A DNA stretch of 64,000 nt from Deinandra increscens subsp. villosa. Taxonomy: Eukaryota > Streptophyta > Magnoliopsida > Asterales > Asteraceae. The stretch spans positions 22,278,275-22,342,274 of the forward strand of contig JBCNJP010000017.1 in the NCBI GenBank assembly GCA_039602395.1. The letters are read 5' to 3'. Below are positions 11,267 to 21,219 of the stretch, in pieces. A program made the position numbers and the translations under genes. The notes under the pieces were generated by a model. The model saw only the letters and a list, made by a program, of their open reading frames with translations, had not been told where the DNA came from and did no database searches. Position 1 is the first letter of the stretch. Every line of letters begins with the position of its first letter.

Positions 11267-12135
11267 CACGTATTCCCTTGCAACCTCTGGGAACGCACCC
11301 TCTTAGCCCACTCCAGTCTACCTTCAAAGGATTGCTTACCCGGTCTATCTTGGGTTTGCAGGCCAAAAACTCCGATGTCCATCACCTTCACATCTAGTTT
11401 CTCAACCCTCTCCTCAATCATTGGATACTTCTTCATCACCACCATTTGGACGAACCTCGGTGTCATTAGAAACTGTTCTCTGGCACTTAGCGCTGCATTG
11501 CCTACCCAGTCAATCAGCATCATCTTTGAGAAGTTAAAGTCCCAATCTAAGGCCAATGCTACGAAGGCAGTTCCATGAAGTTGATTTAATTGATCGAAGC
11601 TCGTTCTCTTGCCAAGGAAAGATTTCTGCAAGTAATGCGCCAGGCACCTCCAGTAGTGCGGCAGAAGCTTCTTAAAGATGGGCGGAAATTTTCCTTCATA
11701 CCCCATTGATTGCGCACCCGCTAGAACTACCTCCTTCGGATACTTGATAGGATGAGAAGCATCATCAGTAATATTCAGACTTTGTCTGATATCTTCTTCC
11801 TCAATCACTATTTGTCTGTTCTGGATCGTTGCGGTAATCCTTGTCTTGTCGGAGTTTGCCCTAGCAGTACCCCAAAATTCCCTGACCAGCATCTCATCAA
11901 TGAGTACATTCGTCCTCAGGGCATGGTTGATTTTACATGTGTTCATCCTGGCCACCAGAGAGTAGAATAACTCCATATGTTTTTCTGGCGGGTCTTCCAG
12001 ATACGCCGGCATACAGTGATCCTGTTCATATTTTATATCTTCGATAAGCATCTCTTCTGCCATCTGAGACAACGAGACAAGTGCATCAGACATAATCATC
12101 AAAGCTATTGTGTTTTGAAACAATTTGAAATTCAA
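11266..12135 (-). CDS. First post-pol ORF, plant-transposon-type domain
   Basis: About 289 codons. It contains a pattern seen in many plant retroelement ORFs: REFWGTA, then IVIEEEDIRQSLNI (strand plus short helix), MGYEGKFPPIFKKLLPHYWR, a Leu/His-rich helix (LAHYLQKSFLGKR) and FNFSKMMLIDWVGN. Databases often give such proteins misleading cellular names. No catalytic motif, zinc finger, signal peptide or membrane span is visible. The in-frame start could be the first ATG or the later MSDALVSL. It ends in TGA overlapping the ATG of the next ORF, so both could be read from one RNA by reinitiation; alternatively an old frameshift split one protein. Function unknown. Confidence 0.7.
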   Translation of the reverse strand: MNFKLFQNTIALMIMSDALVSLSQMAEEMLIEDIKYEQDHCMPAYLEDPPEKHMELFYSLVARMNTCKINHALRTNVLIDEMLVREFWGTARANSDKTRITATIQNRQIVIEEEDIRQSLNITDDASHPIKYPKEVVLAGAQSMGYEGKFPPIFKKLLPHYWRCLAHYLQKSFLGKRTSFDQLNQLHGTAFVALALDWDFNFSKMMLIDWVGNAALSAREQFLMTPRFVQMVVMKKYPMIEERVEKLDVKVMDIGVFGLQTQDRPGKQSFEGRLEWAKRVRSQRLQGNT

Positions 12136-14128
12136 TTGATTAACTCATTTAATTTGAAAAATTCTGAAAAATCTCAATTGAATCGTTCAAGTAAAACATT
12201 TGATTTTGAATCACACGTTTCACAAACATCATGAATTTTATCTTAAAAAAACGATTAAGTTTGATGAAATTAAAAAAAATTAGGTGTTTATGAGTTTATT
12301 ATGAGATTACGACCCAAAGTATGGGTTTACGATCGAGTCCATTTTCGTCCAATCGTAATCATTAAGCCCAGTCGTAAACACCGAAAATCGACCGAAGCCC
12401 AATCGTAAACTCCTTTGTCGTAAATGGGGATCGTAATCAGCTATCGTAAACTCAGGTCGTGAATAGAGATCGAAAACAACAATCGTAAACTATGATCGTA
12501 ATCTCCCAAACGTCGTCATCTTCTTCACGATAATCGTAATCACAGTAAACCTCCATTAACACTCCTGCAAAAACTCGTAAACACATTAAAAACTCAAATA
12601 ATCACAATCAAACCACCAACACTACCTTTAGAGAGACTTTAAACACAAATCTGTCTTCAAACCTTCTCAAAATGAGTCGAACACAGTGAAAAAGAAGGGG
12701 ATTTCGAGTTAGGGCTCAAATGGTAAAAACCCGACACTACACAGTCGAAACCTAGAGAAAACAGATGAGCGAAGAGGGCTTCTTGGTCGGAAACGAATGG
12801 CGAAGATGATGGTGGGCTCGGATTGCACAATAGAGGACGGAGATGATTTTCCGGTACCGGCAGCGGCGGGGCTAGGGTTTTCTAGAAATGGATCGTAAAC
12901 GCAGAGATGGATAGAATCGGAAATGTGAAAAAGTAATCGGAAACATGGGTTTTGTATTGAGCAATTTTCATTTTCGCCCCTCAAGATACAAAAACATTTT
13001 AAAATGCACCCAAACCTCTTAAAAAGTAAATTCTCTAAAAAAAATGCTTAACTTTTAGAAATTTGAGAATTTTACGAAGCTTCCCCTCAGACTCCAACCC
13101 CGAGTATCTGATCATGATCAAGATAAAATTTAAAAAAAATACATTTTTAAACATTTAAGGATAAAACATAAAACAATTAAAACCTAATTATAGAAATTTA
13201 AATACACACTTGCCTCGAAGCTGATGTAAATTTATGGATCAAACCAGACAAATCATTAACTGAGGAACCCTTTTCAGCTTCCGTTACTCGACGCTCTAGA
13301 CATTTGCTCAAAAAAATTTTGAAATCTCATAAACTCACATCCAAATAAAAACATTTTAAGTGCTTAATTGTGGTATATAATTACCGTTATGTTTAACCGT
13401 CCCCACACCCAATTGTTCATAGCAAAACCTACCCAACCTCAGAGTTTATTGAGGATTCACAAACCCCCAACTTGAGGAACCATGCAACACTGCTTTGACA
13501 GCCACTTATTTCTTATTTTCTTGAATTATCGGTTGGTGATCAGGTCGGCCGCATAAGCACGCAGAGAAGACCAACAAAATAATTTTCTTTTCTTTTTCTT
13601 TTTCTTTTTCACAATTTTCATATATATTTTTTTTAATTCTTTTTCTTTTTCTTTTTCTGTGGTGTTGTCATTTACAGTATAAACATGGCGTGTGAGAGAG
13701 TGAATACTAGGTAAATTACCACTCTCAACCCATTTTTGCTGGGTCTTAGTTTTTTAAACTATGTAAACTAGGATGGAAACCTAAACATATATAAGAGTTA
13801 AGATTACTACACTTACAATGGATGATCATTGTTTTTTATTTAGGTTACTGAACATCATCTTTGAGACGTCTTTCACTTCTACCTTACACGTGTCAGTCTC
13901 TCTGATCGTCATGGAAATTTATATCACTTACTACCAACTCAAGGCAAAACAAAAGACATCATAAAAACCTCAAACAGATATTTTTTGAATTTTCTGAGAC
14001 AATTATATTTCTTCCCCTGTTTTTATGAGGCTTTTGAAAACAAACACTATTTTTTTTAAATTTTCTATTTTTATATTTTTTTAAAAATCTTCTTAAAAAC
14101 AAGTATTGACAAATAAAAGTTGATCAGA
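12136..14128 (-). other. Noncoding spacer between pol and post-pol ORFs
   Basis: About 2 kb without a meaningful ORF. The part at about 12370-12900 holds at least six further TCGTAAAC words (GTTTACGA on the element's strand), and 13583-13662 holds two pyrimidine-rich blocks of repeated CTTTTT. A subgenomic promoter or splice acceptor for the post-pol ORFs might lie here; none is provable by eye. Confidence 0.6.
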
Positions 14129-16750
14129 TCATTCCTCGAAGGCAATCATCCGAAGGCCTTCGACACACATTTCAAAATTTGGTCGCGGGAGGGGTTTTGT
14201 GAAAATGTCCGACACATTCTGATCGGAGCTTACCTTTTGAAGCTGAATTAGCTCCCGATCATAGCAATCTCGAATGAAATGTACCTTTATGTCTATATGC
14301 TTGGTTTTAGAATGTTGGACAGGGTTTTTCACAATTTCCAGAGCAGCAGCATTGTCGCAAAAGATAGGAATGTTAACGAATTCCATACCGTAGTCTGTGA
14401 GCTGGTTTTGGATCCATACTACCTGTGAAGTACCGGCAGATCCTGCCACGTACTCTGCTTCGGCAGTTGATTTAGATATGGTATGCTGCTTCTTGCTCTG
14501 CCAGGAAATGAGTCGATCGCCCAGATATTGACATCCTCCAGTGGTTGACTTCCGATCCAAGTCACTGCCTCCATAGTCGCTGTCAGTATATGCATACAAT
14601 TGAAAGTCAGTGTTCTTTGGGTACCAAAGACCAAGCCTAGGCCTGCCCTTCAGATACCTAAAAATACGTTTAACAGCATTTAGATGAGAAAGTTTAGGGT
14701 TAGCCTGATAGCGAGCACACAAGCAAACTGCATGCATAATATCTGGCCGACTTGCTGTTAAGTACATCAGCGAACCAATCATTGATCGATACGTGAATTC
14801 GCTCACTGACTCCCCGTCTGCATCTGCTGACAAAAGAGGTCGGGATGCCATTGGAGTTGAAATTGGCTTTGAGTCTTGCATCTTGAATTTTTCTAGAATC
14901 TCATTCACATATTTGGCTTGGTGAATAAGAATCCCAGATTCATCTTGTTTTACTTGCAAGGCTAGGAAGAAACTCATCTCCCCCTGATCGCTCATTTCAA
15001 ACTTCTTTCTCATAATCTCTTCAAACTCGGTGCACAAATCTTCATTGGTTGACCCGTAGATGATGTCATCTACGTAAACTTGCACCATGATTATGTCATC
15101 CTTCACCCTTTTCCGAAACAATGTCTGATCCACCACCCCTCTCGTGTATCCATTCTCCACCAGATGTGTTGATAGCGTCTCGTACCACGTTCTTGGAGCT
15201 TGATGTAACCCATACAAAGCCTTGTCCAGAAGATACACATAATTTGGATGCTCCTCATCTACAAACCCCGGTGGTTGAGACACATAAACCTCTTCATTCA
15301 TCTCAGCATATAAGAATGTTGTCTTGACGTCCATCTGGTGTACCGTGAAATTCAGATAAGATGCAACCGCAAGAAATATACGAATAGCTTCCAGTCTTGC
15401 CACAGGTGCATACACCTCATCATAGTGAATTCCATGGATTTGTCGATGACCTTGAACTATTAACCTTGCCTTGTTTCGAACGATTATACCCGTGTCATCC
15501 TTTTTGTTCTTATACAACCAACGAGTGGGTATAACCTTCTTGTCGTCTGGCCTCTTGACTAGTCGCCACACTCCCAGCTTTGAGAATTGATTTAATTCAT
15601 TGTGCATGGCCTCTATCCAATTCGGATCTCTGAGAGCAACCATCACATTCGGAGGCTCAATCTGGGAGATAAAACATGAGTACATGCAGAAATTGATATC
15701 CCCTGTGCGGCTTCTAGTTGAAACTCCTGCAGACACTGGTCCAAGTATGTTGCTGACTGGATGATCCTTGTTGATCCTTGATACCTGAACCTCTGGCACA
15801 GACACAGAAACAGGCAGATTAGAACTAACAACATTATCATTTAAATCATTCATACCTGAGCTTTGTGGAATTTCTGAATCATTATCACAAGTTCCTGAAG
15901 TTCCCGGAGCATCTGCGTTGACATTTGTAGGAACAGGAACTGGTGCCTTCTCACAGACTCTTTCAGTGTGAGGTCTTGATTCAGATGGCTGAGTGATAAT
16001 CTCTTCTTCTTCACCTAAATTGTGAAGCTCATTCGAAAACTTGAATCCTTCAAACAGAGACCCATAATTAAAAATCCAATCAGGTCCGGTCCCTGCATCC
16101 GACGGATTGTCTTCAAGCCAGTCCACGTTGAACGCTTCAATGATCAAACCGGTGGTCTTGTTATAGACACGATAAGCACTATTTCCCGAATAACCAACGA
16201 AATAACACTCATCAGCTTTCGCCTCGAATTTCCCCACGTCGGACTGTATCAGTACCGTGCACGGACATCCAAATGTCTTAAAATATCCCACCGTTGGCTT
16301 TTCTTTATAGACAATCTGATACGGAGTTTTCTCATGACGCTTGTTCAACAAAACGCGATTCTGCACGTAGCACGCCGTATTGACCGCTTCAGCCCAGAAG
16401 AAGATTGGTAGTTTAGCTTCACACATCATTGTCCTTGCCGCTTCAATGAGTGTCCTATTTCTTCTCTCAGCTACTCCATTTTGTTGAGGGGTGTAGGGCG
16501 CACTGAACTGTCTGTCAATCCCCATAGCCCCACAAAACATATTCAACTCAGCGTTCTTGAATTTCGTTCCGTTATCCGATCTGATAGCTTTGACCTTCTT
16601 GTTCAGCTGATTCTCTATGAGAGTGACAAACTGTTTCACTAGGGCTGGAGTTTCATACTTGTTTGACAAGAAGTAGACCCAAGTAAAACGTGAGTAGTCG
16701 TCCACAATCACTAGACAATAGGAGAATTTGCTGATGCTCTGAACTTGCAT
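14129..16750 (-). CDS. Copia integrase core (part), RT and RNase H
   Basis: 873 codons counted from an internal Met; the real polyprotein starts upstream in another frame. Integrase: second catalytic Asp at residue 59 (IRSDNG) and Glu at 95 (NGVAERRNRT), exactly the D-35-E spacing. A Ser/Pro-rich linker covers about 245-345. RT covers about 400-640: QMDVKTTFL with Asp 474, ALYGLHQAPRTWY and YVDD at 559-562. RNase H has Asp 723 (YTDSDYGG), Glu 765 (STAEAEYVAG) and Asp 799 (FCDNAAA). The end is DIFTKPLPR. These enzymes copy element RNA to DNA and insert it. Domain order integrase-RT-RNase H defines copia. The catalytic residues of RT and RNase H are all present. Confidence 0.95.
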   Translation of the reverse strand: MQVQSISKFSYCLVIVDDYSRFTWVYFLSNKYETPALVKQFVTLIENQLNKKVKAIRSDNGTKFKNAELNMFCGAMGIDRQFSAPYTPQQNGVAERRNRTLIEAARTMMCEAKLPIFFWAEAVNTACYVQNRVLLNKRHEKTPYQIVYKEKPTVGYFKTFGCPCTVLIQSDVGKFEAKADECYFVGYSGNSAYRVYNKTTGLIIEAFNVDWLEDNPSDAGTGPDWIFNYGSLFEGFKFSNELHNLGEEEEIITQPSESRPHTERVCEKAPVPVPTNVNADAPGTSGTCDNDSEIPQSSGMNDLNDNVVSSNLPVSVSVPEVQVSRINKDHPVSNILGPVSAGVSTRSRTGDINFCMYSCFISQIEPPNVMVALRDPNWIEAMHNELNQFSKLGVWRLVKRPDDKKVIPTRWLYKNKKDDTGIIVRNKARLIVQGHRQIHGIHYDEVYAPVARLEAIRIFLAVASYLNFTVHQMDVKTTFLYAEMNEEVYVSQPPGFVDEEHPNYVYLLDKALYGLHQAPRTWYETLSTHLVENGYTRGVVDQTLFRKRVKDDIIMVQVYVDDIIYGSTNEDLCTEFEEIMRKKFEMSDQGEMSFFLALQVKQDESGILIHQAKYVNEILEKFKMQDSKPISTPMASRPLLSADADGESVSEFTYRSMIGSLMYLTASRPDIMHAVCLCARYQANPKLSHLNAVKRIFRYLKGRPRLGLWYPKNTDFQLYAYTDSDYGGSDLDRKSTTGGCQYLGDRLISWQSKKQHTISKSTAEAEYVAGSAGTSQVVWIQNQLTDYGMEFVNIPIFCDNAAALEIVKNPVQHSKTKHIDIKVHFIRDCYDRELIQLQKVSSDQNVSDIFTKPLPRPNFEMCVEGLRMIAFEE

Positions 16751-17402
16751 AGGCCCAAATAGAGTCCATGTGTAGAAGTTGTAGAACTGATGACATAGAA
16801 TTTGCTATCTTCGGGCGGTGTGGCAACTTGTGCTGCTTCCCCTTCGCACATGCCACGCATTTTTTCATAGATGAGAAGTCTTTGATGGGTAGCTTTCTGA
16901 CATGCTCTCCCTTTGCGAGCTTGGTCAGGTTCTTCATATTTGCATGCCCCAGACGACGATGCCACAACATAGCCAAATTTTCGTTTTGTTTTGAGATGAG
17001 GCATGCTTCTTCTGACGTTGGAGGATTGCCCATGTTGGGAAGATATGAGTTTGAACGTCTTGGAGTACGCATCAGTATGCACTCCTCGGGAATCTTCACG
17101 CCGGGCTTCAAAATAATGCATTCCTTCCGATTGAACATCACAGAATAGTCTTTGTCACAGATCTGAGAAACACTCAACAAACTGTCAGACAGTTCCTCCA
17201 CATAGTGTACGTCAGAAAAATACAAATTTCCACTTCTCACAACTCCTTTCTTGCTAATTCTACCACCCACACCACCTGCAAATGAAACTCCTCCACCATC
17301 GAAATCCTCTACATCTTCCAAAAGGGACAGATCTCCGGTCATGTGTCGGGAGCAACCACTATCAACGTACCAGAGATTGTTGATAGATCTTCTTGGCTGT
17401 CC
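16653..17402 (-). pseudogene. Protease motif, GAG-pre-integrase and integrase start
   Basis: Reading begins at about 17402 after a stop and includes YVDSGCSRHMTG (about 17337-17372), the aspartic protease signature with catalytic Asp. The HHCC zinc-binding domain follows: LWHRRLGHANM with its His pair and CVACAKGKQHK with its Cys pair. The first integrase Asp is in LLHMD (about 16775). Right there the frame shifts by one base, and the remainder of integrase continues in the frame of 14129-16750. The shift separates the first catalytic Asp from the other two, so this copy should not make an unbroken integrase unless frameshifting occurs. Confidence 0.88.
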
Positions 17403-17418
17403 CTACAAGAATCAGAAA

Positions 17419-18370
17419 TTAGTGAGATCCAGGTACCCAGGCCATAACAGATCTAGGCACACCTTTTGCATCAATGTAGTTAAATAATTGAAGAATCATT
17501 TCAGACTTTGATCCAGACACATTCTCATTTTGAATGTTGACTTTTGGTTTCCATGTGGTGGTTTTCTCTGGTTTCAACACAGTTGTTGAATTGTTCACTA
17601 GCCACAGGTTTCTTTTGTGGTGAAATGACCTTTTTACCAGTTGGCTTTTTAACCGGTGTCCACTCAAGTTTCAGTTTAGTATACACAAGTTGTTTTGTTT
17701 GAGTGACACCTTTTTGTTTCAAAACCTGTTGCTCGGCTTTCGCTTTGCCATTAGGTTGATTAGCTCTTTTTACTTTAGCCACTTGTTTTTCAACAAATTC
17801 TGGTTTTATCTTGTGGTAAACTCCTTTAGATACATAAGTTTGTTTTGGAGTTCTGGTCACATTCCACTTATCAACAACAGGCTTTGTCACAGGTGCCTTT
17901 GCGTTTGTAACCTTAGACTGTTCGGTCTTCATTGGTTCAAAACACTGCTTCCCCTGAAACACAGCTTGTTGCTTCTGCTTTTGTTTTTGCTTTTCTCCTG
18001 CCATCATCCTCTCCAACATACTAGTCCGTGGGTTTTGCGGATAGTATGGTTGGTAAGCTCTATTCACACAGTTAGCTGCAAAATGTCCTGGCTTTCTACA
18101 TTGAAAGCAATTCATGAGTCTAGGCCCATTGACATGACTACAGAGGTACGAACGTCTTGGGTAAGACGACTTCCACTCTGGATTATCATCCCATTTGTGT
18201 ATAACACGTTGTTTATCCTTATCAGATTGTGTAATTAAACAAAATTGTTCTGATTTAGATTTGTTTGTTCTATTAAAAGCTGACACAACCTGGGGATAAG
18301 CAACAAAGTCTTTGGGCTTTGTCTCATGACCTATTTTTGTGTTAGGCATACGAATTTTAAAACCAGACAC
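17419..18370 (-). pseudogene. Gag C-terminal part with second zinc knuckle
   Basis: The frame 18370-17525 carries CFQCRKPGHFAANC at about 18070-18110 (CX2CX4HX4C) followed by a very Lys/Gln-rich basic tail, typical of nucleocapsid RNA binding. Near 17600 the reading shifts to the frame ending at 17419 (KPKVNIQNENVSGS to AWVPGSH). Upstream it was joined to the coiled-coil segment through a run of nine A, where a one-base slip now separates the two frames. A stop and 16 bp separate it from the protease frame, a possible gag/pol boundary. Confidence 0.8.
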
Positions 18371-18383
18371 TTTTTCATTTGAT

Positions 18384-19400
18384 TCAGAAATTTTTTTTTA
18401 ACAACGACGCAACTACTTGTTTTGACTTGGATGTCTCTAGTTCTGACACAAGTGCCATTACATCATCCTTAGGTAAACATAAACTAGAGCTACTAGAACT
18501 ACTAGAACTACTAGACACGTGACTCTCTTCCACTCTCTGACATTCGGCATCCTTCTTCGAAATGTCTTTGATTTCTACTTCATCTGCACAATAAATAGAT
18601 ACATCAGAAGAACTCACACAGTTATTCAGAGAAGTATTTGATGGTCCTGCTTCACACGCGTCTGTCATCACTCTATCCTTATTACCCACCCCATAAGTCA
18701 TGTGTTTTTCATTTTCCATTTCCTCTTCTGTCAAAGGCTTCACTCCAACCAAGACACTATCTAAAGGAGGTCCTTCCTCATGCATTTCCGATGCAGATCT
18801 ATCTATCTGATCCTCCTCTAAAATCATTCCTATTACATCTCTGGTTTTATCTTGAGGAACAACGTTCTTGTTTGCAAAGCTAATTCCTATTCCACCTTTG
18901 TCCTTACCCATTCTAACCTGAGTAATGCATGTGTCCAGAGATTTACTAGCCTGTAACATTCTTTTGCTTCTCATAAGATTTATATCAAGCTTAACCTGCA
19001 ACTCATTGTTTTTATGCTTAAGTTCATCTATTTGCTTAGTAAGTTCTGCTATTTCTAACTTAGCGTTGTCATACAGATAAGCATTCTCAGTAGCAAGTTT
19101 CTTATATTTCACTATGTCTAATTTCTGGGCCTTAACCTTTTCTTCGTTCTTTTGCCATCTACCCTTAAATGAGCTTCTTTCACATTTTACCTCAAACAAT
19201 TCTAATTGAAAATTTTTGCAAAATTGTCTAAGACCAGTAATTATACGATCACAAATAGGGTTAGAACATACCTTGGTGTGGTCAGCTGCCATAGCTTCAT
19301 TCTCCTCAGGTTCATCTTCAGTAACAACAAAAGCATGCTCTTCCTCCTCATCATCATCCATTGCAGTCATCATAGCATGTGTCAGGCTCAGATCCTTCAT
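18384..19400 (-). CDS. Gag middle segment, acidic plus coiled coil
   Basis: 338 codons in the same frame as the ORF before it; the only break is the TAA at 19401-19403 followed at once by ATG. It begins with an acidic block (DDDEEEEHAF), then a Cys pair (CSNPICDRI), a conserved block FKGRWQKNEEKVKAQKLDI and a coiled coil of about 70 residues (AKLEIAELTKQIDELKHKNN), then Ser-rich sequence. The fourth element at the right end of the window carries a clear homologue of this segment (63676-64000). The last codons run into the A9 tract at which the frame slips. It would be part of a long Gag if the stop is a mutation or is read through. Confidence 0.75.
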   Translation of the reverse strand: MKDLSLTHAMMTAMDDDEEEEHAFVVTEDEPEENEAMAADHTKVCSNPICDRIITGLRQFCKNFQLELFEVKCERSSFKGRWQKNEEKVKAQKLDIVKYKKLATENAYLYDNAKLEIAELTKQIDELKHKNNELQVKLDINLMRSKRMLQASKSLDTCITQVRMGKDKGGIGISFANKNVVPQDKTRDVIGMILEEDQIDRSASEMHEEGPPLDSVLVGVKPLTEEEMENEKHMTYGVGNKDRVMTDACEAGPSNTSLNNCVSSSDVSIYCADEVEIKDISKKDAECQRVEESHVSSSSSSSSSSSLCLPKDDVMALVSELETSKSKQVVASLLKKNF

Positions 19401-20672
19401 TTAGGAGGTCCAGTCATATCCTCCTCCTTCCTGCACTATCAAAGCGCTTGTCTCTGCCTTTGCCTTCCCATCAGCTGGTTTCTTTATCTCTGCTTTCTCC
19501 TTCCTTGGCTTGCTACACTCTCTTGCAAAATGACCATATTCATCACAATTGTAGCACCTAAGCTTGGTTTTGTCAAACCCCATTCTGATCTTGTCTTGAT
19601 CCTTCCAAACATTTCTCCCTGTAGTCGCCATGAACTTCTTAGCCCTGAACACAGCCATAGCCATCTGCCAAGAGACATCCAACATATCCACATCCTCTGG
19701 ATTTATCTGATTCAGCTCTCCTGATAGGATCTCAGTAGGGATTAGGGTTCCGGCCATTAAAGCATGATAACTGTTCATGAATCCCATACCAAGTGCAAAA
19801 TTGGGATCATTGGCAGCCTCAGAATTTTCACCTCCACTCGAACTAGATTGAGGTTGTGCTACAAATGCATTCGTTTTAGTCACAGAACTTGATCCACCTC
19901 CAACAGACTTTCCTTTCTGCTTCACATCTACTTCTTCCGACAACAAAGCTTGATTCAGTTTCCCAGCCAAACTAAGAGAGCTTATATGATTCAACTCACG
20001 CTGCTTATCATCAATAAGCTTGGACTTCAACTTGTTGATCATTTCATCAAGAGACAGCTCACTCAATTTGTTGTTGTCCTTAATGATTGAGATATTGTTG
20101 TTCCATGACTTTGGTAAACTGTTCAGCAGCTTCAAATTCTTGTCTTCCAAATCCGGCTCCACACCAAAACTTGACATTTCTGCCATCAGAGATACAAACC
20201 TTTGCACTTGCGCTTCAAACGATTCACCTTGGATATGGTTGAACAAATTGAATTTCTGCTTCAACATTTGCTTTCGACTTGCCTTAATGTCCGGATTTCC
20301 CTCATAGGCAACAATCAATGCATTCCAGAGTTCCTTCGCCGTCTTGCAATGCTTAAATCCTTGAGCAATGTCAGGTGTTAGTGCCATGGTCACAATTGCA
20401 AACGCCCTCTCAGCCTTGTTACACCTTTCCCAGTCCTCATCTTCAAACTCTTCTTCAGTCTTAGCCTTTCCTGCTTTAGCTCCTTCTCCATGAGTAGGTA
20501 TGTGTGGTCCATTAATTACCGCTCTCCACAATCTCAAGTCAACACTCTTCAAATGGTTTTCAAACCTGTACTTCCACTCCAAAAAGTTATCCGCCGAAGT
20601 GAGTCTAGGTGGACGAGTGATAGAGCCAATCTCGAAGTCCAACTTCTGATACATACTTGGTTCAAAATCCAT
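19401..20672 (-). CDS. Copia Gag: capsid region and first zinc knuckle
   Basis: 423 codons from MDFEPSMYQ. Residues about 20-240 are the UBN2-type capsid domain (NFLEWKYRFENHLKSVDLRL, AKELWNALIVAYEG, FGVEPDLEDKNLKLLNSLPK). A Ser/Gly linker follows, then the zinc knuckle CYNCDEYGHFAREC at 373-386, with all four ligands intact, and a Lys-rich tail. The product packages element RNA in cytoplasmic virus-like particles. It ends in TAA directly before an in-frame ATG that opens the next segment, so the stop may be a single-codon change in a longer Gag. The start is supported by position after the leader and by homology of the first residues. Confidence 0.92.
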   Translation of the reverse strand: MDFEPSMYQKLDFEIGSITRPPRLTSADNFLEWKYRFENHLKSVDLRLWRAVINGPHIPTHGEGAKAGKAKTEEEFEDEDWERCNKAERAFAIVTMALTPDIAQGFKHCKTAKELWNALIVAYEGNPDIKASRKQMLKQKFNLFNHIQGESFEAQVQRFVSLMAEMSSFGVEPDLEDKNLKLLNSLPKSWNNNISIIKDNNKLSELSLDEMINKLKSKLIDDKQRELNHISSLSLAGKLNQALLSEEVDVKQKGKSVGGGSSSVTKTNAFVAQPQSSSSGGENSEAANDPNFALGMGFMNSYHALMAGTLIPTEILSGELNQINPEDVDMLDVSWQMAMAVFRAKKFMATTGRNVWKDQDKIRMGFDKTKLRCYNCDEYGHFARECSKPRKEKAEIKKPADGKAKAETSALIVQEGGGYDWTS

Positions 20673-20802
20673 CCCGATAGCTTAGGAAACTTAAAACTAA
20701 CGTCCAAATGTCCAAATATATGAGATTACGATAAAAACAACCCGATTACGATCGTAAATGGATGATTACGATCGTGAATACTGTTTCCGATTATACCCAA
20801 AA

Positions 20803-21112
20803 TCGTAAACACTTTAACCGCCTTAAATATCGTAAACAGAGATTACGATCGCCTGATTACGATCCCACAAGTCGTAAACTCCTGTTTCCGATGAAAAAAT
20901 ATCGTAAACACCCAATTGCGATCCTGCAAAATCGTAAACGTCGTATACGATGAAAGTACAATCGTAAACTCGTTTTTCCAGGTCGTAAACACCTTAAAAA
21001 TCAGATCTTGATGTCGTAAACTCGCTGATGATGAAGATCTTCAACAAGCACGATCGTAAACACACTGAAAACCTAGAAACGCGAAGAACAGCACCAGGCA
21101 AAAGTCGTAAAC
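20803..21112 (-). repeat. GTTTACGA motif array in nested-element leader
   Basis: By eye, ten exact TCGTAAAC words (GTTTACGA on the element strand) in about 310 bp between primer-binding site and gag, with extra GATTACGATCG forms just outside. The spacing is irregular, about 15-45 bp. The word also occurs three times in each LTR and again after pol. The fourth element shows the same word in the same place. Confidence 0.88.
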
Positions 21113-21205
21113 ACCCAGAAACCTTTGAATCTTCAACAAAAACTCGAACAAAACCCAGAAAACTCTTGAATCAATATCGTGAGAGCCTTGAATCTAAGAT
21201 TCTTG

Positions 21206-21217
21206 GCTCTGATACCA
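21206..21217 (-). other. Primer-binding site of nested element
   Basis: Reverse complement of TGGTATCAGAGC, two bases from the 5' LTR; the same primer type as in the outer and fourth elements. Confidence 0.95.
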
Positions 21218-21219
21218 AT

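Noticed and set aside
9506..12135. Retroviral env-like gene
   Set aside because: Neither post-pol ORF shows a signal peptide, membrane span or fusion-like segment.
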